From assembly GCA_018902385.1 (NCBI GenBank), contig JABSSW010000108.1, forward strand, positions 1 to 26,324: a stretch of 26,324 nucleotides of DNA, written 5' to 3'. This DNA comes from Physcia stellaris. Its lineage: Eukaryota; Ascomycota; Lecanoromycetes; Caliciales; Physciaceae. Within the stretch, counting starts at the first letter, position 1; the number at the start of each line of letters is the position of its first letter. Positions 12,487-23,572 of this stretch are shown in pieces. A model generated the notes under the pieces. The model had not been told where the DNA came from. It saw only the letters and a program-made list of their open reading frames with translations, and did no database searches. The translations under genes and the position numbers were made by a program.

Positions 12487-13123
12487 TGAGCTGGATGAGG
12501 GGAGTGTTAGACGATAGGGGTTACTTCCACGTCAAGCGAATTGACGGCCGACTTCAGCATACGAGCGTGGTGCTGACTGCTGACAGGCCGAGGAGAAAAA
12601 TATCTCATCACCGGATTTTACGGATTTTAGGGTAAATGCCTTCGAGACGAGCGCGGAAAGCTCCCGCGGATTCTGTGTAAAGTAGGTTTCATCTTTTCAG
12701 GATCGTCTTCAGATACATTTTCCTATCCTGATGACCAACGAGATCGATTGTACGCGCCATCTGAGCATAAGTCACGATATCAATGTACTCATGATATGCT
12801 CCAGCCTCCTCTGTGAGGAGGAGTCTGAGAGTATTAAGACACGAACGCGTCGTCCAGGTCTTCAGAATTACAACGGTACACGCAAGCAGATAATCTAGAG
12901 ATCCACCTGATTAGAAGTCACAAATTGGACACTATCACCTGGATTCTGGTTATAAGTGGTAAGGTCCTCTCAAACGTAGTTTACGGATGACAGGGTACCC
13001 GCATCTCATTCATGATCTCGGAAACGGGAATTTGTCTTGCCAGAGATAGAACCAGGTTCGTAAGGTAAGGTAAGAAGCTCGATTGATCTGTTCCCAGGGC
13101 AAAGAAATACACATGGCAGATCC
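12487..13123. other. LYS12 promoter and Cys-array gene 3' region
   Basis: This stretch lies upstream of the LYS12 start (12486, minus) and downstream of the stop of the cysteine-array gene (13124). It contains a perfect 7-base hairpin, CCTCCTC-tgt-GAGGAGG, at 12805-12821. I see no convincing reading frame, tRNA or repeat. Confidence 0.5.
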
Positions 13124-13701
13124 TCACCAACCACCGACATTCTTTGCTCCCTTCAAGCCTTTGACATTATAGCAATTCCTGCTTTTTCATCAGCACCTCT
13201 CCCGTTCTAGATGATCTTGTCTCTCTTCAAATTATCGCCAGGATAAAAATTTTCCTCCTCGCATGTCGGCTTCACCGTATATCTATTTGTTGGTTCCATT
13301 GAATGAAAACAGAACTTACATGCAGTCCTCGCAGTCCGTACAACTAGCACAGCTTCGCGCATCGTCAGCGGAACGCATGTAATTAAACATAGCTATTTTG
13401 ACTACTTACTTTTTGCAAGACTCGCATCCCACGCAATCCGAGCAATTCGCGCAGTTACTAGCTCCAGATATCAGCGCATTGCAATCCATACGATAAAAGC
13501 CTCCAGCGACTGAATGGACCAAGATAGATTGTCTTCGTGGTTTTAAGTCTGTCAGGGAAATAAGGTCTCTTACTAGCAATCTACGCAATTCCAGCAGTTC
13601 TTGTTCCCGTCTCCGGTAGTCTTGGAGCAATTGCGATTTCCTTGGCGGTCATACGGAGAGCTGAAGCAGCCGAAAAGCGTTCGTGAGAGGGAGGATAACA
13701 T
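13124..13701 (-). CDS. Small protein with cysteine at every third residue (87 aa)
   Basis: Four exons give 87 residues: 13701-13574, 13457-13410, 13352-13320, 13178-13124. Introns are 116, 57 and 141 bp, all with GTAAG donors, CTGAY-type branch sites and AG acceptors, and all in phase 2. From residue 36 to 72 cysteine recurs every third residue, 13 times without a break, nearly always after Asn, Asp, Ser or Gly (for example NCANCSDCVGCESC in exon 2). After Cys72 the same register carries Val75, Leu78, Ala81, Val84 and Trp87, the last residue. The period is kept exactly across all three splice junctions, which is strong support for the gene model. There is no signal peptide; the first 24 residues (MLSSLSRTLFGCFSSPYDRQ...) may be membrane-interacting. 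I do not recognise the family. Metal binding, or a disulfide- or thiol-stacked solenoid, are possibilities only. If exon 4 is not used, the protein ends after Met70. Confidence 0.75.
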
Positions 13702-15259
13702 AGCGGGAAATGTCAGCTGATTAAGAACCCAAGGTTGTAAATGAACAAGGAAAAGAAGACACCGTCGACGACAGAAGTAATCTCAGCAGCGAAAAGTTGG
13801 GGGATAGGATGGATTCCATCAGCCTCAAACCTCAGCTGAATCTTACGTCAGACCCCGCATGACCATTCCTTGCCCGAAGTATTGTGGTACCTCATACCAG
13901 TCGGCGTGGAACTGTTAGATGTTGAAGAGTCGATATCTCTTGCCTAAAAAAGGGTATCAAGTAAAGCTTTTCGGGCTCTACTACTGCACCGCCATCTCCA
14001 CAAGACATCGCCTATACCATTTCCAGACCTCCAAACAGCTTCAGCCGTCTCAACATACTCTCTCTCATCACACTCCCATGGGAGCTAGAGCTACTTGCAC
14101 ATAGTCACGAAAATCCCATCTCCTGACCCCACTCATATAACGGCTCATCACCTGATCACCCATATGATGTCTCCGCGAGTCTTCAAAGATTACAAAAGCA
14201 AATGTCCCTCTCATCAGCAAGCAGCTGTGTCCCAAGCTCTTGATCTGTCCATCTTCCACTTTTCATTCAGTCATTTCCGCATCTTCTGTATATACCACAG
14301 ACACAAATTCTCGACGAAGTTGTTAGACTCAATAGTAGTACAGGAATATTCCGTCGATTTAGCCATGACTTTCTACTGCCCCCCTCCCTTCCTTCCCTTA
14401 TTTCCTCCATGTACCTAAGCCTCGTGTCTCCAACGCCAATAATTAAACCTCCATTTCACAAGAAAGATAAAAAGCAAAAACAAGCGCTTTTACAGTCCCG
14501 TCCCAGGAAGATAAGATATCGCAAAGAAGTAAAAGTAAAGTAAACCCAGCACCTTCATATCCAAGCAAAAACAACACCAACACAAAAACAGCCGCTATCT
14601 CAAACCCATATTCAAAAATCCGTACAAAACCCAAAAAGCATGACGGAATCCCCCATAACAGTAAAAGTATATAGATTTGCATACATTTGCAAACGGAAGA
14701 TCGAGAATTCCAATATCCCTCCCATGGGCTATCAGATAGAAACCGATAACCAAAACCCGAGCGTAGATGCGTATATAAGATCACTCATCCCCTCCCCTAC
14801 CCCTTCCCTCCCCAAACCCCCAATATCGAACACCTGCAAATGTCATGAGGGATACTGGACTGAAGTAACTTTGGGGTAGGATAGCTCGAGGTAAAAAAAG
14901 AGCTGAGGCCCAACGACATCGATAGGGGATAAGCGCCGAGCGAAGGAAAACAAGTTGTGTAATTTGAAATGTCCCAGTAATAGATGAGAATGAAGTAGGA
15001 GGGAAAAGGGGGACTGTTGAAGAAGGGTATCGAATTATCTATCTACTTCGAGTCGTGCTGCTGTTGTCTATGTACGAAACCGAATATGTCTGTCATTTCA
15101 ATCGTGACGGATTTGCCGCTGCCATGGCTCTATCTGCCGTTCTTCCTTGTTGCTTTTCTCATCCCTCATCTCTCATTCTGTTTCCTTTTCATTCCAGTTT
15201 CCTCATCTACACAACCCTCAAAACCACCATTCCTTCCCGTCTCCTCCCACATCCTCCCA
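13702..15259. other. Intergenic region, no convincing gene
   Basis: This 1.56 kb holds the promoter of the cysteine-array gene and the 3' UTR of the helicase. It has long pyrimidine-rich tracts on the plus strand (14380-14410, 14790-14820, 15130-15260). A 113-codon minus-strand frame at 14443-14784 looks hydrophobic, but this follows from the base composition, and it lacks recognisable motifs. A 107-codon plus-strand frame at 14095-14418 is equally unsupported. Confidence 0.55.
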
Positions 15260-18200
15260 CTAAGCCCACATCGCGAAGAACTTCTCATTGAACTCCCTCT
15301 GCAACAGCGTCATCGCCTTATACACCTTCAAAAACCCCTCCTCCATCTCATCCACGGTCCTGGCTCCCACTTCCGCGCCCGCTCCATCCCCATCATCACC
15401 ACCGCCATCCGCCTCATCCTCATCGCTCTCATCCCAATCATCCTTGACCTTCTTCTTGACCACCGGCTTCGTCGTCGCAGTATTCAAGCTCGCCTCCGCA
15501 ATCGTCGCTCCCCGCTCCGCAAGCGTAGAAGCAACACTCGCATCATCCTCACTCCCAACGACCGTATCCGCCGCAAACAGGTCGTCTTGCAAAGTATTGC
15601 TCTGATCGCCCACGCCCGCCAACATATCCATACTGACATCCGCCTCGGGCAGTTTCAGGAAGCTGGCGAGACTGGTCACGATGGTGGCCAGCACCATGCT
15701 GAAATCGTTGAGCAGGAACCAGACGTCCGCGCGCTTGATGCCGTTGGCTGTTTCCAAGGGTTCGACGTTGCCGTGCATGAAAAATCGTAGAGGTAGGCGT
15801 TGAGCGGGATCTTGATTCGTCGGGGTAGACGTCCAGATGGGGGATGACGGCTTCTTCCAGGAAGACGCCGCCGCGCGCGGTGCGGCAGAGGTCGGGGATG
15901 CTGCTGAATGAATCGCCGTGGCCGGAGAGGGCGACAAATGCGGAGCGGACTTTTGGTGTGGGGAGCGTCGGGAGCGAGGGGATGTTGAGGGTGGAGTTGT
16001 TGTCGCCAAAGGATAGGCCGGTTAGGGGGAGCTTCGTGTCTGGTTCAGTAATATGCTGGTTGACGAAAGTTTCGACATAGGCAGTGAAAGTCTCGAGAGT
16101 TTCTTTGTTGTGTCGACTGAGGATCTTGGAGGCTCGTGGGGGAAGTTCGGGGAGGAAGACGATGGAGGATGAGGGCTTGACGACGACTTCGAGATATTCT
16201 TGATCTGCTTCCCGACAGGGCCGACGGCCGAAAAGGTGAGCCATGACGATCATCAGTGTGCGGAGGACGCTGGATTGCTTCTCATTGATATCTGCACAAA
16301 GCTCATGGAAATAGCCTTCTTTGATGAGAGCATTTAGGGCGAAGCTAGAGTTCTCCGTGTAGTACAAATGAGATGTTAGGCCCGCGAAATTGATCGGTGC
16401 TCCTTGGGAGCTGAGCAAGCTTTGACGTCGAAGATACTCAATTGAGAAACGGAGATGATGAAGAACCTGATCTCGAAAAGCCGATCCGTCAAGGTATAAG
16501 CGCGGTTGTGACAACAGCGAATTAATTGCCTTGATGGCGTATGGAGCAGCGTCCGACTCATGTAAGAGCATGAACAGTCTAAGTACCAGCGTTGTAGTGA
16601 TTGGAAAGTGTCCGTTAAGATCTGGGAGCCTGCTGCTCAATAGACGGCAGACTTTTTCCTTGGAGATGTTCTGGAATACAACGTTCCCGAGTAGGTCAAA
16701 GCCACGACGTCCAGCTCGACCAGCTGCTTGGCGGAAATTGAGGGCTGTTAAGAAGATACTATCACCCGAAAATACCACGGTTGCGCAGGGCATGTTGATA
16801 CCAAGGCGAGCGTTCCGGTGGCGATCACTACCCTCAAGAAACCTCCACGGAATAGCATTTCCACCACTTGGCGATATTTTCGGTTCATGCCAGCATGATG
16901 GACACCAATACCTCGAGATAATGCATCTAGTAACCAGGAGGGCAAGTCCCTTCTTCTGAGTTGGTGGAACCAGGTGGACAGGTCTGCTTTGTCTGCCTTG
17001 TGCTTTGCAGCAAAATGGAATCCGTCAATGGGGTCTTCAGGATTGAAAGAAACCCATGGATCTACATCCGAACTGGCTGCATCCTGTATCTGGTCGGCCT
17101 TACTCGTTGGGTCGTCTTCATCGTTCTTCGCCTTCTTCTTGGCCGCGGCTTTTGGATTTTTCTTTGCTGCCATCTTAGCCTTGTTTTTCTTCCATTGCTC
17201 CCACTGCTCTAGCTTGGTCTTCCAGACTGAACTCCCCCTCTTTCCATCGCTCCTCAGCAGCTACCAGCTGGTCTAGAACAGAATGGCAGATCACTTCACA
17301 TTTGTGCCGATCGTAGTTGAAGAATATTGCAGGTAACGCATTTCGCTCTTGTAGCTTGCACAACAATGGAAGGGTCGTATCTTGAAGGCTCTCCGGATCA
17401 ACAGTAGTTGAGCTCTCGCTATCACCATCTGTACCGTGTTGCTTGGAGGACTGAAACTCCTCGGCGGATGAATCCATGGACTTGCTAAGGTCTTCGACAA
17501 CTTTGTCAAAGGAGAAGCGTCATCATCCATCCACTTTCGGAGAAGTTCTTTCAGATTTTTCTCCCAGACAATGATGTCAGCCTTTCTGATGATTTGCGCT
17601 ACCGCTTTCGCTGGGTCGAGCTCTGGGGAGACCGGAAAATCCTTGGTCTGATGGTGTGTCATTGCCTGCCATAGAGATAGACAATCTCTGGCTTCTAGGC
17701 TCAGGTCGTTCGGAATTCCCCTTGACTTGTTGACCAGACTAGCTACGGGGTGCATGAAAGCCAACCCTGCAAGACCATCGAGTCCCAACGTCGCAAAGGA
17801 CCCTCGATCAGTAAGACCATTGAACTGAAATTTCTTTGGTGGCGTATAGATGAATTTTCGTAAGTCAGAGTAACGGTGCGGGTGTGTAATCATGGTAAGC
17901 TCATTACCTATCGACTCTTGCGTAGACTTAAGCCACGAGTTGAATTGTTCTGGGTTGCCGACCGTAGCTGACAGGGCGATGATAGGGCATGGTGCAAGCA
18001 GAAGTAGCTGTTCCCACACGACACCGTCTTCGGCTTGGCCAATACTGTGAATCTCGTCGAAGATGATGTACTTCAGTCGAGGACTCCATGACCTTGCATT
18101 GCTGGGTGATAATAACATGATCTGCAGTATATGAGGCACAGTGACCAATACCTGACATCCGTTGGGGTTGTTGATCCGATAGTCTCTTGTGTGAATGGCC

Positions 18201-21089
18201 CAGACTGATTTATTGTATTGGTAGGTTTTCTTGAAACGAGCCTAATGCTCCATTAGCATCAATTCAACAGACAAAAATGGCGGTCATGTTCCTACCTGTA
18301 TCTCTGCCGCTATCTGGTTGACCAGCGCTTTCGTGGGTGCGACATATACAAGTACGCTATCGTCGTCAGCGCGAAGAATCCGCTCCATGGCATAGAAAGA
18401 TATGAAAGTTTTCCCAGCGCTAGTGGGTGCCACAACAAAAATGCTCTTATCGGCGTCGAGTTCATCTAGCACCTTTCTCTGCCACCCATCAGGCTCGAAT
18501 GGTACTCGAGGGTCTGGTGCGGAGTCGAGGTTCCGGTCCATGTAAGGACCACAATGGAGCAACTGGAATTCCTTTGGATTTGATGCTAGTGGCAGCTTTG
18601 GTATATTCGTTAATGATATGCTTGGGTCAAAAGATAATTTCCGATCGTACTCCACTGTGGGAAAGGAGACTGGTGGCAGGCCAACGGATGATGCAATCTG
18701 CTTTGCTAAATCGATGATTTTCTTCGTCAAACCGCTGGCCAGGGGTAATTTTCGTAGAGAGTCCCAGACCATGGACGCGACACCAAATAGATGCTCTTCA
18801 TGCTGATTTTTCTTTTGTCCGAAGCTTTGCTCGACTCTTTATAGATTGCAATGAGCACACAAATCTTATAAAACTCGACTTCAGCCTCCACAGCTTTACG
18901 CTTGGAACTTGCAGGATCATTCGAATAGCTCCTGGCTTTGGCATATCTTGACGCTGGATGCGTCTCGGAGTCAAAGATTTTGCGAACAGTCTCCCAAGCC
19001 TTGAAAGTCTTTTCTGTTACATCGTCTTCTTTGGCAGCTTTACTTGCAGCAATGTTGCTCAACATGGCTTGTTTGCCAACATTCTTCTTGTTTGATCCTG
19101 CCTTGCTTCCTGGGTTCTTGTTGCCCTTCGCTTTACTTTCATTTTCTTTGTTCGCTTCGAGCATTTTGGTAGTGGCCTTTTTCGCTTTGCCAACCGTGAT
19201 AACTTCTGGATCCAAAATCTTACCGGCAGAGTTTGTCAAACTCGCTGCATAAGAGAACATTTCAGCCATAAAAACTGGTTTCGCCGCAAGGCACGAGACT
19301 TTTCTCGGCCAGACTGCTCCCTTGTAGGCCTTATTATCCAGCTTGCGCTTGGCATTATGCCAATGGGTGACTTCCTGAAAGATTCGAGCTGACTCAGGTC
19401 GGGGAGGCCGATTCCCAGCGATAGATATCTGAATCGACGCTAGATGCTTATCAAAAACTGGACTCGTGAACGGCAATATCGAGGCTGCACTAGAAGAAAA
19501 AGGGATCTCAGACTGTTGAACCTTCGGATCGTTGGGATTAGAAGGCAAGCCCATATCCGAGACGTCGACCTGACCACAATCTAATTTCTCTAAGGCTTGA
19601 GTAAGACGTGAAAAAGCTTGAGGTAAGTCGTGGCTCGGACATGACTGTGTTGAATATCGCCTTCAGCGATCCGAGAGTGACAATGAACAGACGACCATCT
19701 AAGATGTCAACAACATCGCATGTGACTGAGTTCGACTTCATGGTCTGTCCCCAGCGCGCGGTTTTAACTATTTTGCTTGCCTCTCGTGAGAAACCGCAAG
19801 AAAGTCCTCTATGAATGCACGCTGTTCAGGCTTGGTGGGATGCAGGTGCCGAGCAGAGGCTCATTTCTCGTGCCAGGACCATATGCAGTAAGAAAGCTAA
19901 AACGGTAAGTCTATCGACGGATTTGGCCTTCAGAAGGGCTGCGAGTGTCAGAATCCCCAGGTAGCTACGCTCTGTCAGAATGTCGGTCTCTCCATTTTGA
20001 AGACTGTGTCCTTGGTTGGCCGACAAGACCTTGTTTGATAGGAAATTCGATGTCCCATTCTCCGTTGGCTTATCTAGCGTAAGCCCAAGCTTGGAAAGAC
20101 TAGTGTCAACGGTGTCAGGCAATTCAACCTGGTTATTACCGTTCTGTGTTTCTGTGGCCTTGGAGGACAGTCCAGTCAGGCTTCTGGCTCTCCTTGAGCC
20201 TTCAACAACCGTGGTTACGACCTACTCAGCAATCATTAGCTGAAGTAGTAAGAGATTCAATTGAAGTGGGTTGTTTACCTTCGTGTCCTGCCATTCCACT
20301 CCGTTGATAAGAGCAACGTTGTAACCTTGAATTATCAAGTAGCATATCATCGCACGGAAGCCTAACTTCCTCGAATGCTCTTGGGTTTCGACATTGGCTC
20401 TATCTTTCTCGGAAAGATTTTGTATGCCGAAATCTTTCGATATCGGGACAGCGTTGGCACCGTCGTGGGCCATGACAAAGTAAACGCCTGATGCTTTGAG
20501 AAAAAATCAAAGAATCTCTGGCTCCGTACTGACGAGAACACATGCAACTCGATAGAGGGGTGGATCTTGGGAAGGTTGGCCTGCAGATGGCGAAGGATGA
20601 CCGATCGTGCCAGTAAGTACTTCGGTCGGTTTACCCTACTGATGTTGCGAGGTATGCATAGGCTCGTGCTGGTCAAAAAGACAATGTGCAAGTTGCACTT
20701 TCTTTGCACGAGGCCTTGTATGAAGTATTCCACAGCGTATGCTGCATGTAATAATTGAAATCCATCTGTGAGCTGTTAGATCCACTTGGGCTTTCTAAGG
20801 CCAGCCTTGTAGCCACAAGAAACATCGAAAGGTCCACCAGACGTCGGTATTATTCCATACTGTGGGGAGACACGTACCACCAAAATCTAGTCTAGGATCG
20901 TTCAGACAGTGAAGCAGAAGAGAATCTCCTCGACGAGAAATAGCTCTTGACCTGCGTAATCCCCCACGAGATCTACTCTTCGTGATGACAAAGATCCATA
21001 CCTAAATATATGTGAACACTTGAGCTCTTTCGGATGATCAGAATGTTCTTTTACCATTCCAGAATTTTATCTCCTGGAGGCTTCCCCAT
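15260..21089 (-). CDS. DDX60-like DExH-box RNA helicase (Ski2-like), frame-corrected at about 11 sites
   Basis: About 1850 residues. The start [12 protein letters not shown] joins across an intron (21002-21054) to [20 protein letters not shown], typical of the DDX60 N-terminus. The middle carries [20 protein letters not shown]. Helicase motifs follow: [10 protein letters not shown] (Q-type), [10 protein letters not shown] (motif I), APTKALVNQ (Ia), IIFDEIH (II), ALSATVGNP (III), [14 protein letters not shown] (IV-V), ATGTLAL...INMP, and [12 protein letters not shown] (VI). The C-terminus [10 protein letters not shown] is family-typical. Other introns: 20766-20877, 20222-20278, 18242-18295. 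The frame must shift by one base near 20925-20931, 20501-20506, 19840-19858, 19771-19774, 19608-19622, 18807-18811, 17500-17520, 17222-17235, 16801-16802, 15808-15818 and 15780-15784; about half are homopolymers, mostly one base short. Human DDX60 is an antiviral RNA-sensing factor. The role of fungal members is not established; cytosolic RNA surveillance is plausible. Confidence 0.92.
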
Positions 21090-21775
21090 GATGGCGGGAG
21101 TGATTCAATTCTGTCGATGCTCTGTGGTCTGAAGCCTTCTGTTCTGAAGTTCCAGCGGCTTCAAGATAATGTAAGATAGGGAAAAAGGTAAGAAGAGGGT
21201 AAGATTTTAGAAGAGCGAGAATCAGTAATTTGTTTGTGGCATTCGGTTAGTCGTAGTCAGGATATCACGAAAGCAATCTAAGTCGATGGAACCTGTCACA
21301 CCACACGCTATGCAATGCCTAACACACATATACAATTCGTTAGTGATATGGAAATGGAATCTATGCAACGTGAACGGACAAAGTGTGTTGATGGAGTGAG
21401 TTGTGATTTTCCAATTCTGCGTGAAGCTTTTGAGGCTTGGCGCAAGCCATGGGAGCCTCACTGCTTTCACGTATGAGTATCTATCACTATTGCAAGTTCA
21501 ACGGCGAATATTCTATGATAGAGACAAAAGGTATTCTGTGTTTGTCGTCTAATGCTGACAATTTATACTACTGTGTTCCTTGCGCTTTGAGAGCAGAGAA
21601 AGCCATTGTTTCATAGATAGTCGAACTTTCCGTAGTCAAGTTTGAATCGCACACTCATGCCGTGAAAGCTCTCTATACCATAATTTCGTCGAGCACATGT
21701 GAAATTATGTGCAAAAAATCACGCCTCCAACGTCCAATCGCTCGCTCATGAAGAAGACAAAAAGTTCACAATGTT
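21090..21775. other. Helicase promoter region
   Basis: This lies upstream of the helicase start and downstream of the stop of the membrane-protein gene. An 82-codon minus-strand frame at 21222-21470 has no recognisable motif and stops well short of the helicase start. I see no repeats or RNA genes. Confidence 0.5.
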
Positions 21776-23572
21776 TCATCTCCGTTCCCGCGCCATATCG
21801 CTGTAGGCTTCGACCGGAGTAGCAGGGACGCTGTTAGCCGGAGTCGTGGCTATAACTTCGATGGCAGGCACTGTTCTGAGAGGCGGCAATTGTGGCCCGG
21901 TGCCTCTGTCCGCGATCGGGGAAGTGTAAGGGGGCGCTCGCCCGCACGGTGCTGAGTATGCTCCTCGTACCTAGGTGGTTCTGCTGTTGGCCGACCCAGA
22001 CGATCCAGTGGCGGAGAATTGGGGTCGTCAGTGCTAGGTGTTGCCACAGGGGATCACTGCCGCTTCGTTCTCCATGCGTCGATGTTTGAGGAGTGTCTTG
22101 TGCTTCTGAATTGAGGCTGAGAGCCGAATCTGCGGAAGGAGCACGATGGTGTTGAGGGAGGGGTGGAAAGTTTTGCGTTTGAAAAGACCGCTACCTCGAC
22201 GTGAAGACGCTGCTGATCGGTTCGTTCCACCCATGCTAGCAGCTGAATCGAGGAGTGGTCGATGGTCGGACTCGACACTGTCAGCTCGAATCCTTGAGCC
22301 ATCATGTCGAGCAAGTCCGAGGAAGCGTAACTTTACGCTGCTCACACGGCGCCTCGACTAGCCGTTCGCAGCGTATGCTCAGCGATAAGTGTGCTTGAGC
22401 GTGGTTCACCAAGGCTTCCTGTGCTGGGGTTAGCTTCACTTCCCAGCTTCGGCTCGCGCCCGGGCTTGACTTTTGTAACCGTAACTGGTTCCAAGCGGGC
22501 CCAGTCGCCAGCTTCTCTCGCTGCCGCTCGCTCGCGCCTTCGCTCCTCGCGGTCATTGATCTCTCTGCGTCGAGCTTGACGAATCTGATAGAGGGCTTCC
22601 ATATCCGCTTCTCGGCGAGCCTCTTTCGTCGTCGGCCGTTTCTGGGTACTCAATGACAGTGTCTACACCAGCCCGCTCACCTTCACGAGCAATGACGTTC
22701 CGGGAAGGTAAAGGGACGGTCGATACGCTGGAGTGTCATGATGCTGCGCACAGAGGTATTGCGATCAACACCGTTGGTCGTTGCAGCCATCTCCGTGGAT
22801 GATACAGTGGGTAGGTCGGGTTCATTGATGGAGGTTGTGTAAGACGTATTGCGATCAGATAGCGAGGTATGGGTCTTTCGCTTGAACATCCGGCCATACT
22901 TGGTTCCAGGTTTCCACGAACGCCAAAGGGACTTCAGGAAGGGCGTCGGGATATATCTGGGTTCGGGATGGGTATATCTCAGGCTCCGGATGTAGAAGAA
23001 GATCAGACCCAGGAGGAAGAAGGAAGCAACGATGACCACGACAATCTGCGGTGGACTATCAGCTTGAAATTCAATATAGAGTCATGGCGCATACAATGGA
23101 GACATTTATTATTAGCAGCGGGCTCATTGCTGCTGCTGCCAGTATTACCGTGGTTGCCGTTGGGAGGCGGGTCCGTTCCCTGGCAGATGCATGCATCGTG
23201 AAGATCCAAGCGTGGAGGGAATCCACTGTGCAATACGATCCCTCGAGCGGTAAATTGCACGTGAAGGCCGGTGAAGTTGATAGGTAGAGGCACTCTTGTC
23301 CAAATACCAGCCGGAAGATTGATTCCGACAAGTGGTTTCAGAGCCAGTGCTCTGTCAAAGACAAGTTTCGCAGGAAACCCAAAATGTCTGATCCATGCGC
23401 TTGACGAGCAGGAGTATTGCAGCGCTGACAGATGAACAGTGGGCGGCCTCGACGGAAATGGTTCGTAGGATTCCGAAACGGGAGAGGCTGACGATAGGAA
23501 GATGAGCACCACCACAAGACTCCAATCAAAAGCCTGCCAACATCTCCTACAACCGAAACTCATAGGTGTCAT
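21776..23572 (-). CDS. Single-pass membrane protein with signal peptide and charged cytosolic tail (frameshifted)
   Basis: The start at 23572 gives a signal peptide with core [19 protein letters not shown]. An ectodomain of about 140 residues follows, with several cysteines and an N-glycosylation site (NFT), which I do not recognise. A short intron near 23043-23088 probably precedes the membrane helix [20 protein letters not shown]; its acceptor is ambiguous. The cytosolic tail has [20 protein letters not shown], a charged coil ([20 protein letters not shown]), then [15 protein letters not shown] and LLDSAASM, which recur in an uncharacterised Pezizomycotina family. It ends [20 protein letters not shown]...ARERR with TGA at 21776-21778. 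One-base corrections are needed near 22690-22710, 22625-22635, 22325-22345, between about 22055 and 22200, at 22043-22050 (four C where five fit) and at 21930-21934 (five where six fit). Probably a plasma-membrane or wall-stress-type sensor, but this is inference. Confidence 0.6.

Noticed and set aside
13021-13075. Short GTAAG tandem repeat downstream of the Cys-array gene as a further splice site
   Set aside because: It lies beyond the TGA stop at 13124-13126 and no cysteine-register exon follows.
14443-14784. 113-codon hydrophobic minus-strand frame that looks like a membrane protein
   Set aside because: The hydrophobic look follows from skewed base composition; there are no family motifs and no support from neighbouring exons.
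15288-15790. Long plus-strand frames opposite the helicase 3' end
   Set aside because: Shadows of the helicase C-terminal coding sequence on the minus strand.
22636-22676. Possible intron (GTGAGC ... CCCAG) inside the membrane-protein tail
   Set aside because: The bases in question encode a conserved-looking block ([16 protein letters not shown]), so they are coding.
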